Position numbers and translations under genes: made by a program. A DNA stretch of 64,000 nt from an uncultured Bacteroidia bacterium (GTDB lineage Bacteria > Bacteroidota > Bacteroidia > Bacteroidales > Prolixibacteraceae), in the NCBI GenBank assembly GCA_903923905.1, contig CAIXZH010000033.1:1-64000 (forward strand). The letters run 5' to 3'. Shown here one piece after another: positions 1-8,160 of the stretch. The notes under the pieces are model-generated. The model ran no database searches, was not told the origin of the DNA, and saw only the letters and a program-made list of their open reading frames with translations. The number at the start of each line of letters is the position of its first letter. The stretch's first letter is position 1.

Positions 1-99
1 CTATTTATCCGGAATAACGGATTGGGAGAGAAATTTATCCGGGAAAAGAGATAAGGATAACAAAAACACAGAAATCAGGGCCATTTATTTAATTGGTCT

Positions 100-846
100 T
101 TAATTCACCTCATGGGTTCCATCGTGAAGGAACTTTACCTTGGGCTGAACCTTCTTGCGGTTAAACTGGTCGAAACTCTTTTTGAGATCGCCCCATAGGC
201 TAATTTTATCTTTGTCCTTACGGTATTCGGATATCAATCCGGAATAATTCTCATCGGTAAGCCTGGCCGGATAGATGGTCATGGCTATCTCATCCTGTCC
301 GCTGTTGTAGGCTTCGATGCAGTAAACAAACAGCTCCCTGATCCGGTCATCTGTCATAGCCAGGCATCCTGATGAGATGCACGAACCGTGAATATAGATC
401 TGGTTACCCAGGTGGCCATGTACACCCCTGATACTATCTGAAGCATTAGGATAGTTAATCGCCATTGACAAATAATATTTGCTGTAAGGATTCAGTTCCG
501 AAATATGGTAAAATCCTTCGGGGACCTGTAAATCACGGTAACGCCTCTTCGGTCCTTCAAAGCCGGAGATATCGCAAATGGAGAATTCCTTGATCTGTAC
601 AAAAACAGAATCGCAAATGTTTTTGGCCCATAACTCGATAATTTTTTCGGCTTTGAAGGCGCGCAAGTAAATCCTCAGGCTGTCACGCGAAATTGAGTAC
701 ACGGCGAGATTTTGATTCACGATCCTCTCTTTACAGGTATAGGCTTCCCGTACCCGGGTATAATTCATCTGCTTCTCTCTGAATGTAGGGGAACTCATGC
801 CTGATGTCAGGATCATCAGAGAGAAGAGTATTGTCAACAGTCTCAT
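100..846 (-). CDS. L,D-transpeptidase (YkuD-fold) family protein, exported
   Basis: The 248-residue protein starts with a hydrophobic signal-like segment (residues 1-18), so it should be exported. The YkuD-fold active site is visible as HGSCISSGCLAM, with His153 and the catalytic Cys161 spaced as in murein L,D-transpeptidases. The arrangement resembles the YafK/ErfK group, which makes or trims 3-3 peptidoglycan crosslinks or attaches proteins to peptidoglycan. The start is the ATG at 846, directly before the hydrophobic stretch. No operon partner is visible: upstream is a gene-poor region and downstream is the window edge. The family call is firm; the specific reaction (crosslinking, lipoprotein attachment or hydrolysis) cannot be read from the sequence. 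Confidence 0.85.
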   Translation of the reverse strand: MRLLTILFSLMILTSGMSSPTFREKQMNYTRVREAYTCKERIVNQNLAVYSISRDSLRIYLRAFKAEKIIELWAKNICDSVFVQIKEFSICDISGFEGPKRRYRDLQVPEGFYHISELNPYSKYYLSMAINYPNASDSIRGVHGHLGNQIYIHGSCISSGCLAMTDDRIRELFVYCIEAYNSGQDEIAMTIYPARLTDENYSGLISEYRKDKDKISLWGDLKKSFDQFNRKKVQPKVKFLHDGTHEVN

Positions 847-1059
847 AAATCAATCTAAAATAACGGCACAAAAGTAGTGGAAAAACGGTCAAAAATAGCA
901 GATAATGCCTCACCAATCTGTCTGACTTCAGACAATATGCTGATTTTTATTGATATAAGAAATGAATTTACCGGTATTGGCTACCTGAGGATTTGGTCTT
1001 GAATGATTTTATATAGGATGAATGTACTTCAGTGAAAATGTGGGAATATTTCAAAATGC

Positions 1060-1183
1060 CACATCCCCGAAGGCAATGTTCTTGATCTGAATCAATTGAA
1101 GAAATCCATTACAGGGCAGGATATTGTGTATCCTAATCTGGCCACAGACCTTGAGGCAATGGCAAAAAACATGGTGAGAGCAA
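1060..1183 (+). pseudogene. NAD(P)H-binding (NmrA/SDR-like) oxidoreductase fragment
   Basis: One plus-strand frame reads GNVLDLNQLKKSITGQDIVY and continues PNLATDLEAMAKNMVRAMN. This is the internal segment of NAD(P)H-binding Rossmann proteins (NmrA/SDR-like) in which the new nucleotide-sugar or flavin reductase strand is followed by a residue run of the type LEAMAKNIVKAMN. No start codon or upstream glycine-rich cofactor motif is present, and the similarity stops abruptly after AMN; a stop follows near 1265. It is therefore a roughly 40-codon relic of a gene of about 200 codons. The assignment rests on remembered family consensus, not on a search. Confidence 0.5.
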
Positions 1184-1393
1184 TGAATTATCATTTAAGA
1201 AGACTGTCCGTCCTTCATAGCCAGTTTCCACTTACCATTCCAACCTGGATTAGCCGAGAAGTATGATGCCGGATCGGGTGCAATCTCCAAATCAGGGCAC
1301 ACGATAATCGATGGAATAAACGCTGTTCCGCTATTAAACATCCGGATTCGATCGTCACCGGTATAATTATTTAAATTTCTCAAAATAAAATGC

Positions 1394-1431
1394 GAGTCTG
1401 CTGGAAATACTAATTTCTGGCAGACTTTTTG
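1394..1431 (+). terminator. putative intrinsic terminator
   Basis: The arms AGTCTGC and GCAGACT flank a loop of about 20 bases and are followed by TTTTT. It lies downstream of the oxidoreductase remnant and just before the DUF4136 gene, so it may be the surviving terminator of the lost gene. Confidence 0.4.
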
Positions 1432-1532
1432 TATAAATTCCCTTGTAAGAACTGGAGTACGAGTCTTGAAAAAGTATTGATTTGCAACTACAAAACGAGA
1501 TAGTAATAATGTATAATTTAATTTTTAAAGCC

Positions 1533-2051
1533 ATGAGAAATAAATTTCTATTTGCCTTTTTACCGGTGATTCTTCTGATTATTGTTGCCGGATGCACCGG
1601 TATAAGGGTGAGCACTGATTTCGACCGAAAAGCTGATTTTGCCAAATATAAAACCTTCAATTTCAGCAAAGAGGTTGACAAAGTGACCTTAAATGATTTA
1701 AATCGCCGCAGGTTAAAGGATGCTATCAGCCATGAGATGGAGGCAAGAGGGTATCAACTCTCTACAACGCCCGATTTGTTGGTTAATGCCTTTGTTAAAG
1801 GGCAAGCCAAATATTCGGCAAATGCCAATACTAATTCATTTATGTATATGAGGGGATTTGGTAATTCCAATACCTATGTCGATGTGAATAAATCGATTGA
1901 AGGGACATTATTCATTGATCTGATTGATGTACCCCAGAAAAGAATGGTCTGGGAAGGGATTGCTGAAGGACTGGTCAATCCACGCACAGAAACGCGGGAA
2001 GAAAAGTTAAACAACATTGTACAAATGATTTTTAAGGAGTTTCCGCGGTAA
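1533..2051 (+). CDS. DUF4136 domain lipoprotein
   Basis: This 172-residue protein begins with a lipoprotein signal peptide: basic MRNK, a hydrophobic core, and the lipobox VAGC with Cys21. The rest matches the DUF4136 pattern known from Bacteroidota and Proteobacteria: an early FDRKADFAKYKTF segment, a middle alpha segment with RRRLKDAISHEMEARGYQL, and a C-terminal EEKLNNIVQMIFKEFP. The start at 1533 is preferred over the upstream ATG at 1509 because it puts the signal peptide at the N terminus. The gene stands alone and is followed by a strong terminator. DUF4136 lipoproteins have no established biochemical role; an outer-membrane or periplasmic location is inferred. Confidence 0.85.
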   Translation: MRNKFLFAFLPVILLIIVAGCTGIRVSTDFDRKADFAKYKTFNFSKEVDKVTLNDLNRRRLKDAISHEMEARGYQLSTTPDLLVNAFVKGQAKYSANANTNSFMYMRGFGNSNTYVDVNKSIEGTLFIDLIDVPQKRMVWEGIAEGLVNPRTETREEKLNNIVQMIFKEFPR

Positions 2052-2077
2052 GCAGCTTCTAATTTTTTCATGCGTTA

Positions 2078-2105
2078 AGGCCGGAATTCAGTTCCGGCCT
2101 TTTTT
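2078..2105 (+). terminator. intrinsic terminator after DUF4136 gene
   Basis: A perfect 9-bp stem (AGGCCGGAA / TTCCGGCCT) with a 5-base loop is followed immediately by five T residues. It closes the DUF4136 transcription unit and separates it from lysA. Confidence 0.85.
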
Positions 2106-2142
2106 ATCTTTTCAGGTCGTGAGGCCTCAAAAACTAACTTAA

Positions 2143-2253
2143 ATGTCTGAGAACATTAAATTCACCGCTTCCGATCCGAGTAAATCAGATAGTCCAAGGA
2201 TGGGAATGAAAATTTTCCTAATTTTGCTGCTCTTAAATTTTAAAATTTTATGA
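2143..2253 (+). CDS. possible 36-residue small ORF overlapping the lysA start
   Basis: An ATG at 2143 opens a 36-codon frame that ends at a TGA overlapping the lysA ATG in an ATGA arrangement (2250-2253). The predicted peptide has a polar N-terminal half rich in Ser/Asp/Lys and a hydrophobic end (MGMKIFLILLLLNFKIL). The 4-base stop/start overlap would allow translational coupling with lysA. I recognise no family, and the AT-rich end may be open by chance, so this is a candidate only. Confidence 0.25.
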   Translation: MSENIKFTASDPSKSDSPRMGMKIFLILLLLNFKIL

Positions 2254-3515
2254 CTGAAAAGAAACTTCCGTTTACCAGAGAGACGTTAGAAAAAATAATT
2301 GAAACATATCCTACACCCTTTCATATTTACGATGAAGCCGGAATGCGATCTTACGCAAAGCGATTTGTGAAAGCTTTCTCATGGAATGAAGGATTCAAAG
2401 AGTATTATGCGATAAAGGCTGCCCCAAATCCTTACCTGATGAAAATTTTACGTCAGGAAGGTTTTGGCATCGATTGCAGTTCAATTGCGGAACTGGAGAT
2501 TGCTGAAAAGGTTGGAATGAGCGGAGATGAGATCATGTTCACTTCAAACGATACACCGGTCGATGAATATAAAAAAGCTGTTGCCCTTGGAGCCATCATA
2601 AACCTGGATGATATTTCCCACATTCAATATCTTGATGATAATATCGGGCTACCTGAACTGGTATGTTTCAGGTACAATCCCGGATCGTTAAAGGAGGGAA
2701 ATGCCATTATCGGGCATCCGGAAGAGGCAAAATACGGGTTTACCAGAAGCCAGCTTTTTGAGGGTTATCAAATTCTTATCGATAAAGGGGTAAAACGGTT
2801 TGGAATTCACACTATGGTGGCCTCCAATGAACTTGACCCCGATTATTTTGCGGGAACAGCCCAGATACTCTTCGAGCTGATTGCCGATCTTTCCAAAAAA
2901 TTAAATATTAGTTTCGAATTTGCCAATCTGGGCGGAGGGATTGGAATTCCTTATAAACCAGAGCAATCAGAAGTCGATCTTGAAAGAATGAGCCGTGGAA
3001 TTAAGGCTAATTACGATAGATATATTACCGAAAATGGTCTGGGTCCAATTAAACTTTATTTTGAGTCGGGTCGCGCGATCACCGGACCTTATGGATACCT
3101 GGTGAGCAAAGTACTTCATATTAAGGATACCTATAAAAAATATGCAGGGCTCGATTCGAGTATGGCCAATTTAATGAGGCCTGCACTTTACGGTTCATAC
3201 CATCATATATCAGTGCCGGGGAAAGAGGCAGTTCAAACCAGGATCATGTACGATGTTACCGGATCACTGTGTGAAAACAATGACAAATTTGCCATTAACA
3301 GGGTATTGCCAAAGCTGGCCGCGGGCGATATCGTGGTTATTCACGATACCGGTGCACACGGGCATTCGATGGGATTTAATTACAATGGGAAGCTTCGTTC
3401 TGCAGAATTATTGCTTCGTGAAGAGGGAGAAGTCGTAGAGATCCGAAGAGCCGAGACGCTGGATGATTATTTCGCGACGCTGGATCTCAACGGAATAGAC
3501 TCTTTTAAAGTATAA
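2250..3515 (+). CDS. lysA: diaminopimelate decarboxylase
   Basis: A PLP enzyme of the alanine-racemase-fold group IV decarboxylases, 421 residues. Visible landmarks are YAIKA with the PLP lysine at Lys56, the phosphate-binding GGGIGIPY around 228-235, ESGRAI at 272-277, the active-site cysteine in CENND (Cys341) and HDTGAHGHSMGFNYNGK near 365-381. It should convert meso-diaminopimelate to L-lysine, the last step of lysine synthesis, in the cytoplasm. The closest alternative is carboxynorspermidine decarboxylase, but the length and the C-terminal NYNGK pattern favour LysA. The catalytic segment reads CENND rather than the commoner CESSD. No lysine riboswitch was found upstream. A glycosyltransferase gene follows after 33 bases. 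Confidence 0.9.
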   Translation: MTEKKLPFTRETLEKIIETYPTPFHIYDEAGMRSYAKRFVKAFSWNEGFKEYYAIKAAPNPYLMKILRQEGFGIDCSSIAELEIAEKVGMSGDEIMFTSNDTPVDEYKKAVALGAIINLDDISHIQYLDDNIGLPELVCFRYNPGSLKEGNAIIGHPEEAKYGFTRSQLFEGYQILIDKGVKRFGIHTMVASNELDPDYFAGTAQILFELIADLSKKLNISFEFANLGGGIGIPYKPEQSEVDLERMSRGIKANYDRYITENGLGPIKLYFESGRAITGPYGYLVSKVLHIKDTYKKYAGLDSSMANLMRPALYGSYHHISVPGKEAVQTRIMYDVTGSLCENNDKFAINRVLPKLAAGDIVVIHDTGAHGHSMGFNYNGKLRSAELLLREEGEVVEIRRAETLDDYFATLDLNGIDSFKV

Positions 3516-3548
3516 ACCACCCTAAAAATCAGGGATTACATCAAAAAC

Positions 3549-4436
3549 ATGAAAGTTTGCGGTTTTAGTTTCGTTAAAAACGCAGTGAAATTCGATTATC
3601 CAGTTGTTGAAGCAATCACTTCGATTCTTCCGGTATGTGACAAATTCATAGTGGCTGTGGGTGATTGTGACGATGGCACCAGGGAGCTGATTGAGTCTAT
3701 CGGTTCGGATAAAATCGAAATCATTGATACGGTCTGGGACCCCACTTTACGTGAAAAAGGGAGGGTTCTCGCTTCCGAAACCAACAAGGCTTTTGATGCA
3801 ATTCCTGCCGGATACGATTGGTGCTTCTACATTCAGGGAGATGAAGTCTTACACGAAAAATACCTTGCTGAAATTGAAAAATCATTACATAAATACTTGA
3901 ATATAAAAGAAATAGATGGATTAATCATGAATTACACCCACTTTTACGGTACCTATGATTATTATGCTGATTCAAGGCAGTGGTACCGGAGTGAAATTCG
4001 GATTATCAAAAATAATAAAGTGATCAGGTCGTGGAATGATGCCCAGGGATTCAGGTGGAAAGATGGCACCAAACTGACCGGCAAGTTTATTGATGCCACC
4101 ATGAATCATTATGGCTGGGTCAGACCGCCAAAACTTATGAAGGATAAGCTCGAAGGGTCGAAACAATATTGGTCTGTAAAATCGAAGCATGTCAAAACCG
4201 AAGGCCAGGAAACTGAAGAGTTCAAATATGAAGAAGGGATTGACAGTCTCCAGCGTTTCAATGGGGACCACCCTAAAGTGATGCTTTCACGTATTACTAA
4301 TCTCAACTGGCACCCGCAACTTTCAATCCGAAAGAAGAAATTCAAGGCCCGATATTTTGTATTGTATTGGTTTGAAAAGATTTTCAACTATCGTCCTTTT
4401 GAGAATAAACATTTTATTGAATTCAAAGAGTCATGA
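3549..4436 (+). CDS. family 2-like glycosyltransferase
   Basis: The 295-residue soluble protein has a GT-A-like beginning (VCGFSFVKNAVKFDYPVVEAI), the DxG-type segment VAVGDCDDGT around 36-43, and YIQGDEVLH at 94-102, which fits the acidic metal/nucleotide-sugar site of GT2 enzymes. The C-terminal third is rich in aromatic and basic residues. Its substrate cannot be read from sequence. Its stop overlaps the start of the tsaC-like gene by four bases (ATGA), so the two are probably translationally coupled; together with lysA they form a short plus-strand run. The family call is good and the sugar specificity unknown. Confidence 0.75.
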   Translation: MKVCGFSFVKNAVKFDYPVVEAITSILPVCDKFIVAVGDCDDGTRELIESIGSDKIEIIDTVWDPTLREKGRVLASETNKAFDAIPAGYDWCFYIQGDEVLHEKYLAEIEKSLHKYLNIKEIDGLIMNYTHFYGTYDYYADSRQWYRSEIRIIKNNKVIRSWNDAQGFRWKDGTKLTGKFIDATMNHYGWVRPPKLMKDKLEGSKQYWSVKSKHVKTEGQETEEFKYEEGIDSLQRFNGDHPKVMLSRITNLNWHPQLSIRKKKFKARYFVLYWFEKIFNYRPFENKHFIEFKES

Positions 4437-5008
4437 GTACCAGTTTTAACGACGATATTGTCAAAGCTATCGAAGTACTTCGTTCCGGAGGAATCATCCT
4501 GTACCCTACAGATACCATCTGGGGTATCGGCTGTGACGCAACAAATCCGGATGCAGTCAGGCGCATCTATGAAATAAAGCAACGGATAGACGTAAAAAGC
4601 ATGCTTGTTTTAATGGAGAATCCCAATCTGCTTAATTCCTACATCGCTGAAGTTCCGGAGATTGCCTGGGATTTAATCGAAGTGGCAGATAATCCGCTGA
4701 CAATCATCTACCCCGGCGCAAAGAATCTTGCCTCCAACTTACTGGCGCCAGATGGCAGCATAGGAATCCGAATTACTACAGAACCCTTTACACAGCAATT
4801 AATACAAAGGTTTCGAAAACCGGTAGTTTCAACTTCTGCAAATATCAGCGGACAAAAATCACCACAAAATTTCAACGAAATCAACGATGAGATAAAGCCT
4901 TTGATGGACTATATCGTTACATATCGCCAGGACGATCTGTCGAAATCCAATCCGTCAGGAATTATTAAACTTGGCCTTGGTGGTCAGATAGAGATTATCA
5001 GGAAATAA
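4433..5008 (+). CDS. tsaC: L-threonylcarbamoyladenylate synthase (Sua5/YrdC/TsaC family)
   Basis: This 191-residue YrdC-domain protein should make threonylcarbamoyl-AMP from threonine, bicarbonate and ATP for the t6A modification of tRNAs decoding ANN codons. Recognisable elements are GGIILYPTDTIWGIGCDA near the N terminus, the KQR basic stretch soon after, and VVSTSANISGQ in the C-terminal half, all characteristic of the family. It is short and lacks the extra C-terminal Sua5 domain. It overlaps the upstream glycosyltransferase by four bases. It could be a YciO-type paralogue, but the intact KQR and STSANISG motifs support the synthase. Confidence 0.88.
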   Translation: MSTSFNDDIVKAIEVLRSGGIILYPTDTIWGIGCDATNPDAVRRIYEIKQRIDVKSMLVLMENPNLLNSYIAEVPEIAWDLIEVADNPLTIIYPGAKNLASNLLAPDGSIGIRITTEPFTQQLIQRFRKPVVSTSANISGQKSPQNFNEINDEIKPLMDYIVTYRQDDLSKSNPSGIIKLGLGGQIEIIRK

Positions 5009-5011
5009 TCC

Positions 5012-5716
5012 CTACTCTTTTCTCACATTTCCAGAACCTAATATAGTGCTGTCAACTAATGGATTCCCTTTGTAAATCACGTTTCCTGACCCTGCAAGCT
5101 TGGCAACCAGATTTTTTACTGAATTAACCCAGCAGTTTCCTGATCCTCCAATTTTTACATTCACATCATCAGCCGGGAAATCGGTGGTTCTAACATTGCC
5201 TGAACCTGAGATAGTCACTTTCAATTCGGCGGAAGTTCCATCACCTGAAAGCTTAACATTTCCTGATCCTGACAAAATCACCGAAACCTTCTCTGCAATG
5301 AGATTCGGGAGATTTATATCACCACTCCCACTGAGGGTAAGAGTCAGAATCCTGGAATTAATCTTGTCTTTTGAGTCAATGGAGCCTGAGCCAGAAATCG
5401 TCAAGGCATCAATTTGGGGAATTGTTACAAAGATATCTACTCTTCCTGGATTCCATTTCTTAAACCAGGTATCAGTGGGATATTTAATGACTAATTTCCG
5501 GTCATTTACTTCAGTAATCAGTCTGTTTAGCGTTTCTCCATTCCCTTTCACTTCGACAGACTGTGTATTCCCCTGTTTCAGATGAACATTGGCATCAATC
5601 TTTAATGAGATTTCGGTGAAGGCAGAAACAGGCCTTGTTTGACTTGTTTGTGCAATAAGTAGCTGTGATCCTGCAAACATGATAACTGCCACAAGGGTGA
5701 TAAAATTTGATTTCAT
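5012..5716 (-). CDS. GIN domain (DUF2807) exported protein
   Basis: A 234-residue protein with a signal peptide (MKSNFITLVAVIMFAGSQLLIAQ). The start at 5716 is chosen because it puts the signal peptide at the N terminus; an upstream in-frame ATG at 5752 adds 12 unlikely residues. The mature part matches the head GIN/DUF2807 family: FTEISLKIDANVHLKQG near the beginning, then at least seven GSG repeats (ISGSGSID, LSGSGDIN, LSGSGNVK, ISGSGNVR, IGGSGNCW, LAGSGNVI, ILGSGNVR). This spacing predicts a right-handed beta-helix. Some database names call these putative autotransporter adhesins, but no function is established. It converges on tsaC with only three bases between stops. Confidence 0.85.
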   Translation of the reverse strand: MKSNFITLVAVIMFAGSQLLIAQTSQTRPVSAFTEISLKIDANVHLKQGNTQSVEVKGNGETLNRLITEVNDRKLVIKYPTDTWFKKWNPGRVDIFVTIPQIDALTISGSGSIDSKDKINSRILTLTLSGSGDINLPNLIAEKVSVILSGSGNVKLSGDGTSAELKVTISGSGNVRTTDFPADDVNVKIGGSGNCWVNSVKNLVAKLAGSGNVIYKGNPLVDSTILGSGNVRKE

Positions 5717-5788
5717 ATTTTGAAAATTAGTATTTACAATTGAAAGATGCATTTCCCGGAAAAATGTTGCATGACTGCTGTAATTTTT

Positions 5789-6328
5789 TTACTCCAGGTA
5801 AATTTCTATGAGTCCGTCAGGGCAATTCAGGTGGATTTCCCGGCTTGTTTCATCCATCGAGGATATTACTTCATCAGAAAGGGGAATCATAATTTCAGCT
5901 TGTTTATGATTCACAGTGATGACCATATTACCTGAAAAATCATCTACACGGCTGATCAAACCAATCTTACCGAATTTTGTATCAAAGGCAGTCATTCCGA
6001 TTAAACCTGACACAACTCCCTGATTTTCAGATTCGATTATTTCGTTTTCCAAAATAAAAACCTTGCAGCCGATTAACTCTTTTGCCGTGATCATCGAATC
6101 AATAAAGCGGAGTTTGCAGATCGCACTTTCGTTATTTCGAAAACGGAATCCTTCCTCCTCTATTAAGAAAGGAACCACTCCCCCATCTACTTCCACAAAG
6201 ATCCACTCAATATCTTCGAAAGTTTCCTCAAACTCCTGTTCGAAAGCCAAAATAACTTCGCCCTGGAGGCCGTGCGCCTTCTGAATATACCCGACTTCAA
6301 CGCAATCGCTTTTATTTATCTGATTCAT
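5789..6328 (-). CDS. rimM: ribosome maturation factor RimM
   Basis: A 179-residue protein with the RimM N-terminal barrel (VGYIQKAHGLQGEV near residues 12-25) and a C-terminal PRC-barrel with IPLSDEVISSMDETSREIHL and a PDGLIEIYLE end. RimM binds S19 and assists late 30S assembly and 16S processing. The gene follows rpsP as in many bacteria, but trmD and rplS are absent downstream and a strong terminator lies between rpsP and rimM. Family and length fit well. Confidence 0.92.
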   Translation of the reverse strand: MNQINKSDCVEVGYIQKAHGLQGEVILAFEQEFEETFEDIEWIFVEVDGGVVPFLIEEEGFRFRNNESAICKLRFIDSMITAKELIGCKVFILENEIIESENQGVVSGLIGMTAFDTKFGKIGLISRVDDFSGNMVITVNHKQAEIMIPLSDEVISSMDETSREIHLNCPDGLIEIYLE

Positions 6329-6344
6329 ATTCCGACAAAGTTAC

Positions 6345-6380
6345 AAAAAAGGGCGATGGTTGAAATAACCATCGCCCTTT
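6345..6380 (-). terminator. strong intrinsic terminator between rpsP and rimM
   Basis: On the minus strand an 11-bp GC-rich stem (6351-6361 with 6367-6377), extendable to 14 bp by A-T pairs, encloses a 5-base loop and is followed by a T-run. It sits 44 bases after the rpsP stop and 17 bases before the rimM start. It should reduce read-through from rpsP into rimM. Confidence 0.85.
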
Positions 6381-6424
6381 GAAATTCTTCCTGTTAAATA
6401 TTGAAAAAATGATTTTTTTCAGTA

Positions 6425-6976
6425 TTAGACCTCCTCTGTTGGTTCTACTGAAGTTTCTGCACCTTCAACCTCTGCTGCTGAATTTTCTGCAGGTTTCACC
6501 GCAGCTGCTGCTGCAGCTGCAGCATTTTTCCTGGCAATCTCGGCAAGCCGCGCCTCGTTGACCTTAACTTCAGCTTTAAGACGTTTTTTCATCTCATCGC
6601 TAAAACCGGTTGCAAGCGCATCCTTTTTCGCCTGTACTGCATTTTCCTTTGCTGTTAACCATGCCTCAAACCGGTTATCAGCCTCAGCCAAATCAAAGGC
6701 ACCTTTTTTAACGCCATCAAGAAGGTGTTTTTTCATCATAACCCCCTTGTGTGACAAAATAGTCCGACAAGTATCGGTAGGCTGCGCGCCATAATTCAGC
6801 CATGAAATGGCTTTGTCGAAGTCAAGATCGATAGTGGCAGGATTAGTATTTGGATTGTAAGAACCAATCCTCTCAATAAACCTACCATCTCGTGGTGACC
6901 TGCTGTTTGCTACCACAATGTGGTAATAAGCATGTTGTTTACGGCCATGCCTTGCCAAACGAATCTTTACTGACAT
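6425..6976 (-). CDS. rpsP: 30S ribosomal protein S16 with extended C terminus
   Basis: The first 80 residues are canonical S16: [20 protein letters not shown], then [17 protein letters not shown] and [17 protein letters not shown]. The full product is 183 residues, about 100 longer than E. coli S16. The extension carries a charged helical segment ([20 protein letters not shown]) and then an Ala-rich, acidic tail. Long tails of this type are common in Bacteroidota S16. A TATCTTTG box lies upstream and a terminator directly downstream, so it is probably transcribed mostly on its own. Confidence 0.95.
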   Translation of the reverse strand: MSVKIRLARHGRKQHAYYHIVVANSRSPRDGRFIERIGSYNPNTNPATIDLDFDKAISWLNYGAQPTDTCRTILSHKGVMMKKHLLDGVKKGAFDLAEADNRFEAWLTAKENAVQAKKDALATGFSDEMKKRLKAEVKVNEARLAEIARKNAAAAAAAAVKPAENSAAEVEGAETSVEPTEEV

Positions 6977-7319
6977 AACGTGTTACGTTAAAATTTATAT
7001 TTTAAATTTGCGGGGCAAAGATACTATATTAATCGGGATAAAAAATGTCTGCAATTATAATTAATCCAAGGGACTGAATTATTTAGGAGTGTTGAAGTAC
7101 TTTTTAATTTGAATTTTCATTCTGACCCAAAACCAATCCTGAGAAATCAAAAGATCACGGCTGACTGACCAATATAATTATTCAGATAATTTAGAATAAA
7201 TTTACAGATAAATGAAGTAACATTCTAGTTTTGGTTAACTTTGGCACATGCTTTGTAAAGTAAAAAAGCATTAAATTAAAATCGAAAATCAAATTAATAT
7301 GTCACCTAAATTACTCATA
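6977..7319. other. divergent intergenic region rpsP / lipoprotein
   Basis: An AT-rich region between two divergent transcription units. It contains the rpsP -7 box and, on the plus strand, TAACTTTG at 7236-7243, a possible -7 element for the lipoprotein gene. I see no RNA gene or repeat in it. Confidence 0.5.
7016..7023 (-). promoter_or_regulatory. putative Bacteroidota -7 box of rpsP
   Basis: TATCTTTG on the minus strand matches the TAnnTTTG -7 consensus of Bacteroidota housekeeping promoters and lies about 40 bases before the rpsP ATG. No clear TTTG -33 element was seen. Confidence 0.5.
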
Positions 7320-8021
7320 ATGAAAATATTACGTTTTTTAGTCCTGGGATATTGTATTCTGCTGGGTTTAATCGCATGTAAAAAATCTACTACTGAAGAT
7401 ATAGCTTCTGCAGATGTTTTCATTCAATCTATTAAGAACCCTATTGACACAACTCAGACCCTTTATGCTGCAGTCAGTTCAATATTCTCATACAGTTCCA
7501 TGACCAGTGTTTCTGTTATTGACCCCAACAATAGTACCAAGCAATTAACCAATTATGCTAATTTGGGGAATTCTTTTTATAACGATCCGGTCTATTCAGC
7601 AACACTGCCCTCAGTTGGGGTTTACAACTATACTGTGAAATTTTCTGACGGACAGTCAAAAGCGTACACTAATACGTTGTTAGCTGCAACTCTCCCCCCA
7701 CCTGTTATTACTTCACTTGGTAAAAATGTGGCAAATGATTCTATTAACATTACATGGAAGGCTGTAGCCAATGCCCAGGCGTACCAGATGAAAGTTACTA
7801 AAGGTACAGGAACATCTTTGACCCAGGTATATTATTTAGCCCCGTTTTACGATGCGAGTACACCTTTAAGACCTGTTTTGACTATGGGAGTCCCATTGGT
7901 CACCATATCGGCATATGGTACAGGAACTTACACTTTTGAGATAGATGCGATATTATACGAAACCTCTGCATATACCTATATTCAGGCAGTTGGCATTTCA
8001 ACGCAATATTTTACTTATTAA
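7320..8021 (+). CDS. lipoprotein of unknown family, tandem paralogue 1
   Basis: A 233-residue predicted lipoprotein: the signal MKILRFLVLGYCILLGLIAC ends in lipobox LIAC with Cys20. The ATG at 7320 is preferred to 7299 because it directly precedes the signal. I do not recognise the family. The N-terminal half is ordered around FIQSIKNPIDTTQ, SYSSMTSV and NYANLGNSFYN, and the C-terminal half looks like a fibronectin-III-like beta sandwich (ITWKAVANAQAYQMKVTKGT). The gene immediately downstream encodes a close paralogue, so the pair arose by tandem duplication. A terminator separates the copies. A surface or periplasmic location is inferred; no function is claimed. Confidence 0.7.
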   Translation: MKILRFLVLGYCILLGLIACKKSTTEDIASADVFIQSIKNPIDTTQTLYAAVSSIFSYSSMTSVSVIDPNNSTKQLTNYANLGNSFYNDPVYSATLPSVGVYNYTVKFSDGQSKAYTNTLLAATLPPPVITSLGKNVANDSINITWKAVANAQAYQMKVTKGTGTSLTQVYYLAPFYDASTPLRPVLTMGVPLVTISAYGTGTYTFEIDAILYETSAYTYIQAVGISTQYFTY

Positions 8022-8125
8022 ATTGTATTGGCTGAAACCAGGGACCATGTCAAGAATCTGTTTATAAGTCAGATCATCCTTATTATATTGCTGAATATTT
8101 TAAGCCGGGTAATTTCGGTAAGATT

Positions 8126-8160
8126 AAGAAGAAGATCTGTGAGGTCTTCTTCTTGGTTTT
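8126..8160 (+). terminator. intrinsic terminator between paralogous lipoprotein genes
   Basis: A perfect 10-bp stem (AAGAAGAAGA / TCTTCTTCTT) with a 9-base loop is followed by GGTTTT. It lies about 105 bases after the first lipoprotein gene. Confidence 0.65.

Larger units (their letters stand above)
847..1532. other. gene-poor stretch with oxidoreductase remnant and unexplained open frame
   Basis: No intact gene is visible in this stretch. It contains the oxidoreductase fragment annotated at 1060-1183, a minus-strand open frame (about 1383 to 1195, 62 codons from a TTG) whose translation I do not recognise and which has no convincing start, and a hairpin plus T-run near 1395-1430. The composition looks like decayed coding sequence rather than a regulatory region. 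Confidence 0.5.

Noticed and set aside
1-84. 27-codon minus-strand ORF at the window edge
   Set aside because: No family resemblance, no clear start signal and partly overlapping the window edge; likely chance.
1367-1681. 104-codon minus-strand ORF
   Set aside because: Antisense overlap with the DUF4136 lipoprotein gene; no family signal.
2106-2249. Lysine riboswitch before lysA
   Set aside because: No L-box-type conserved helices could be seen; the spacer is too short and AT-rich.
5100-5585. 161-codon plus-strand ORF
   Set aside because: Antisense to the DUF2807 gene; arises from its GSG repeat codons and has no start context.
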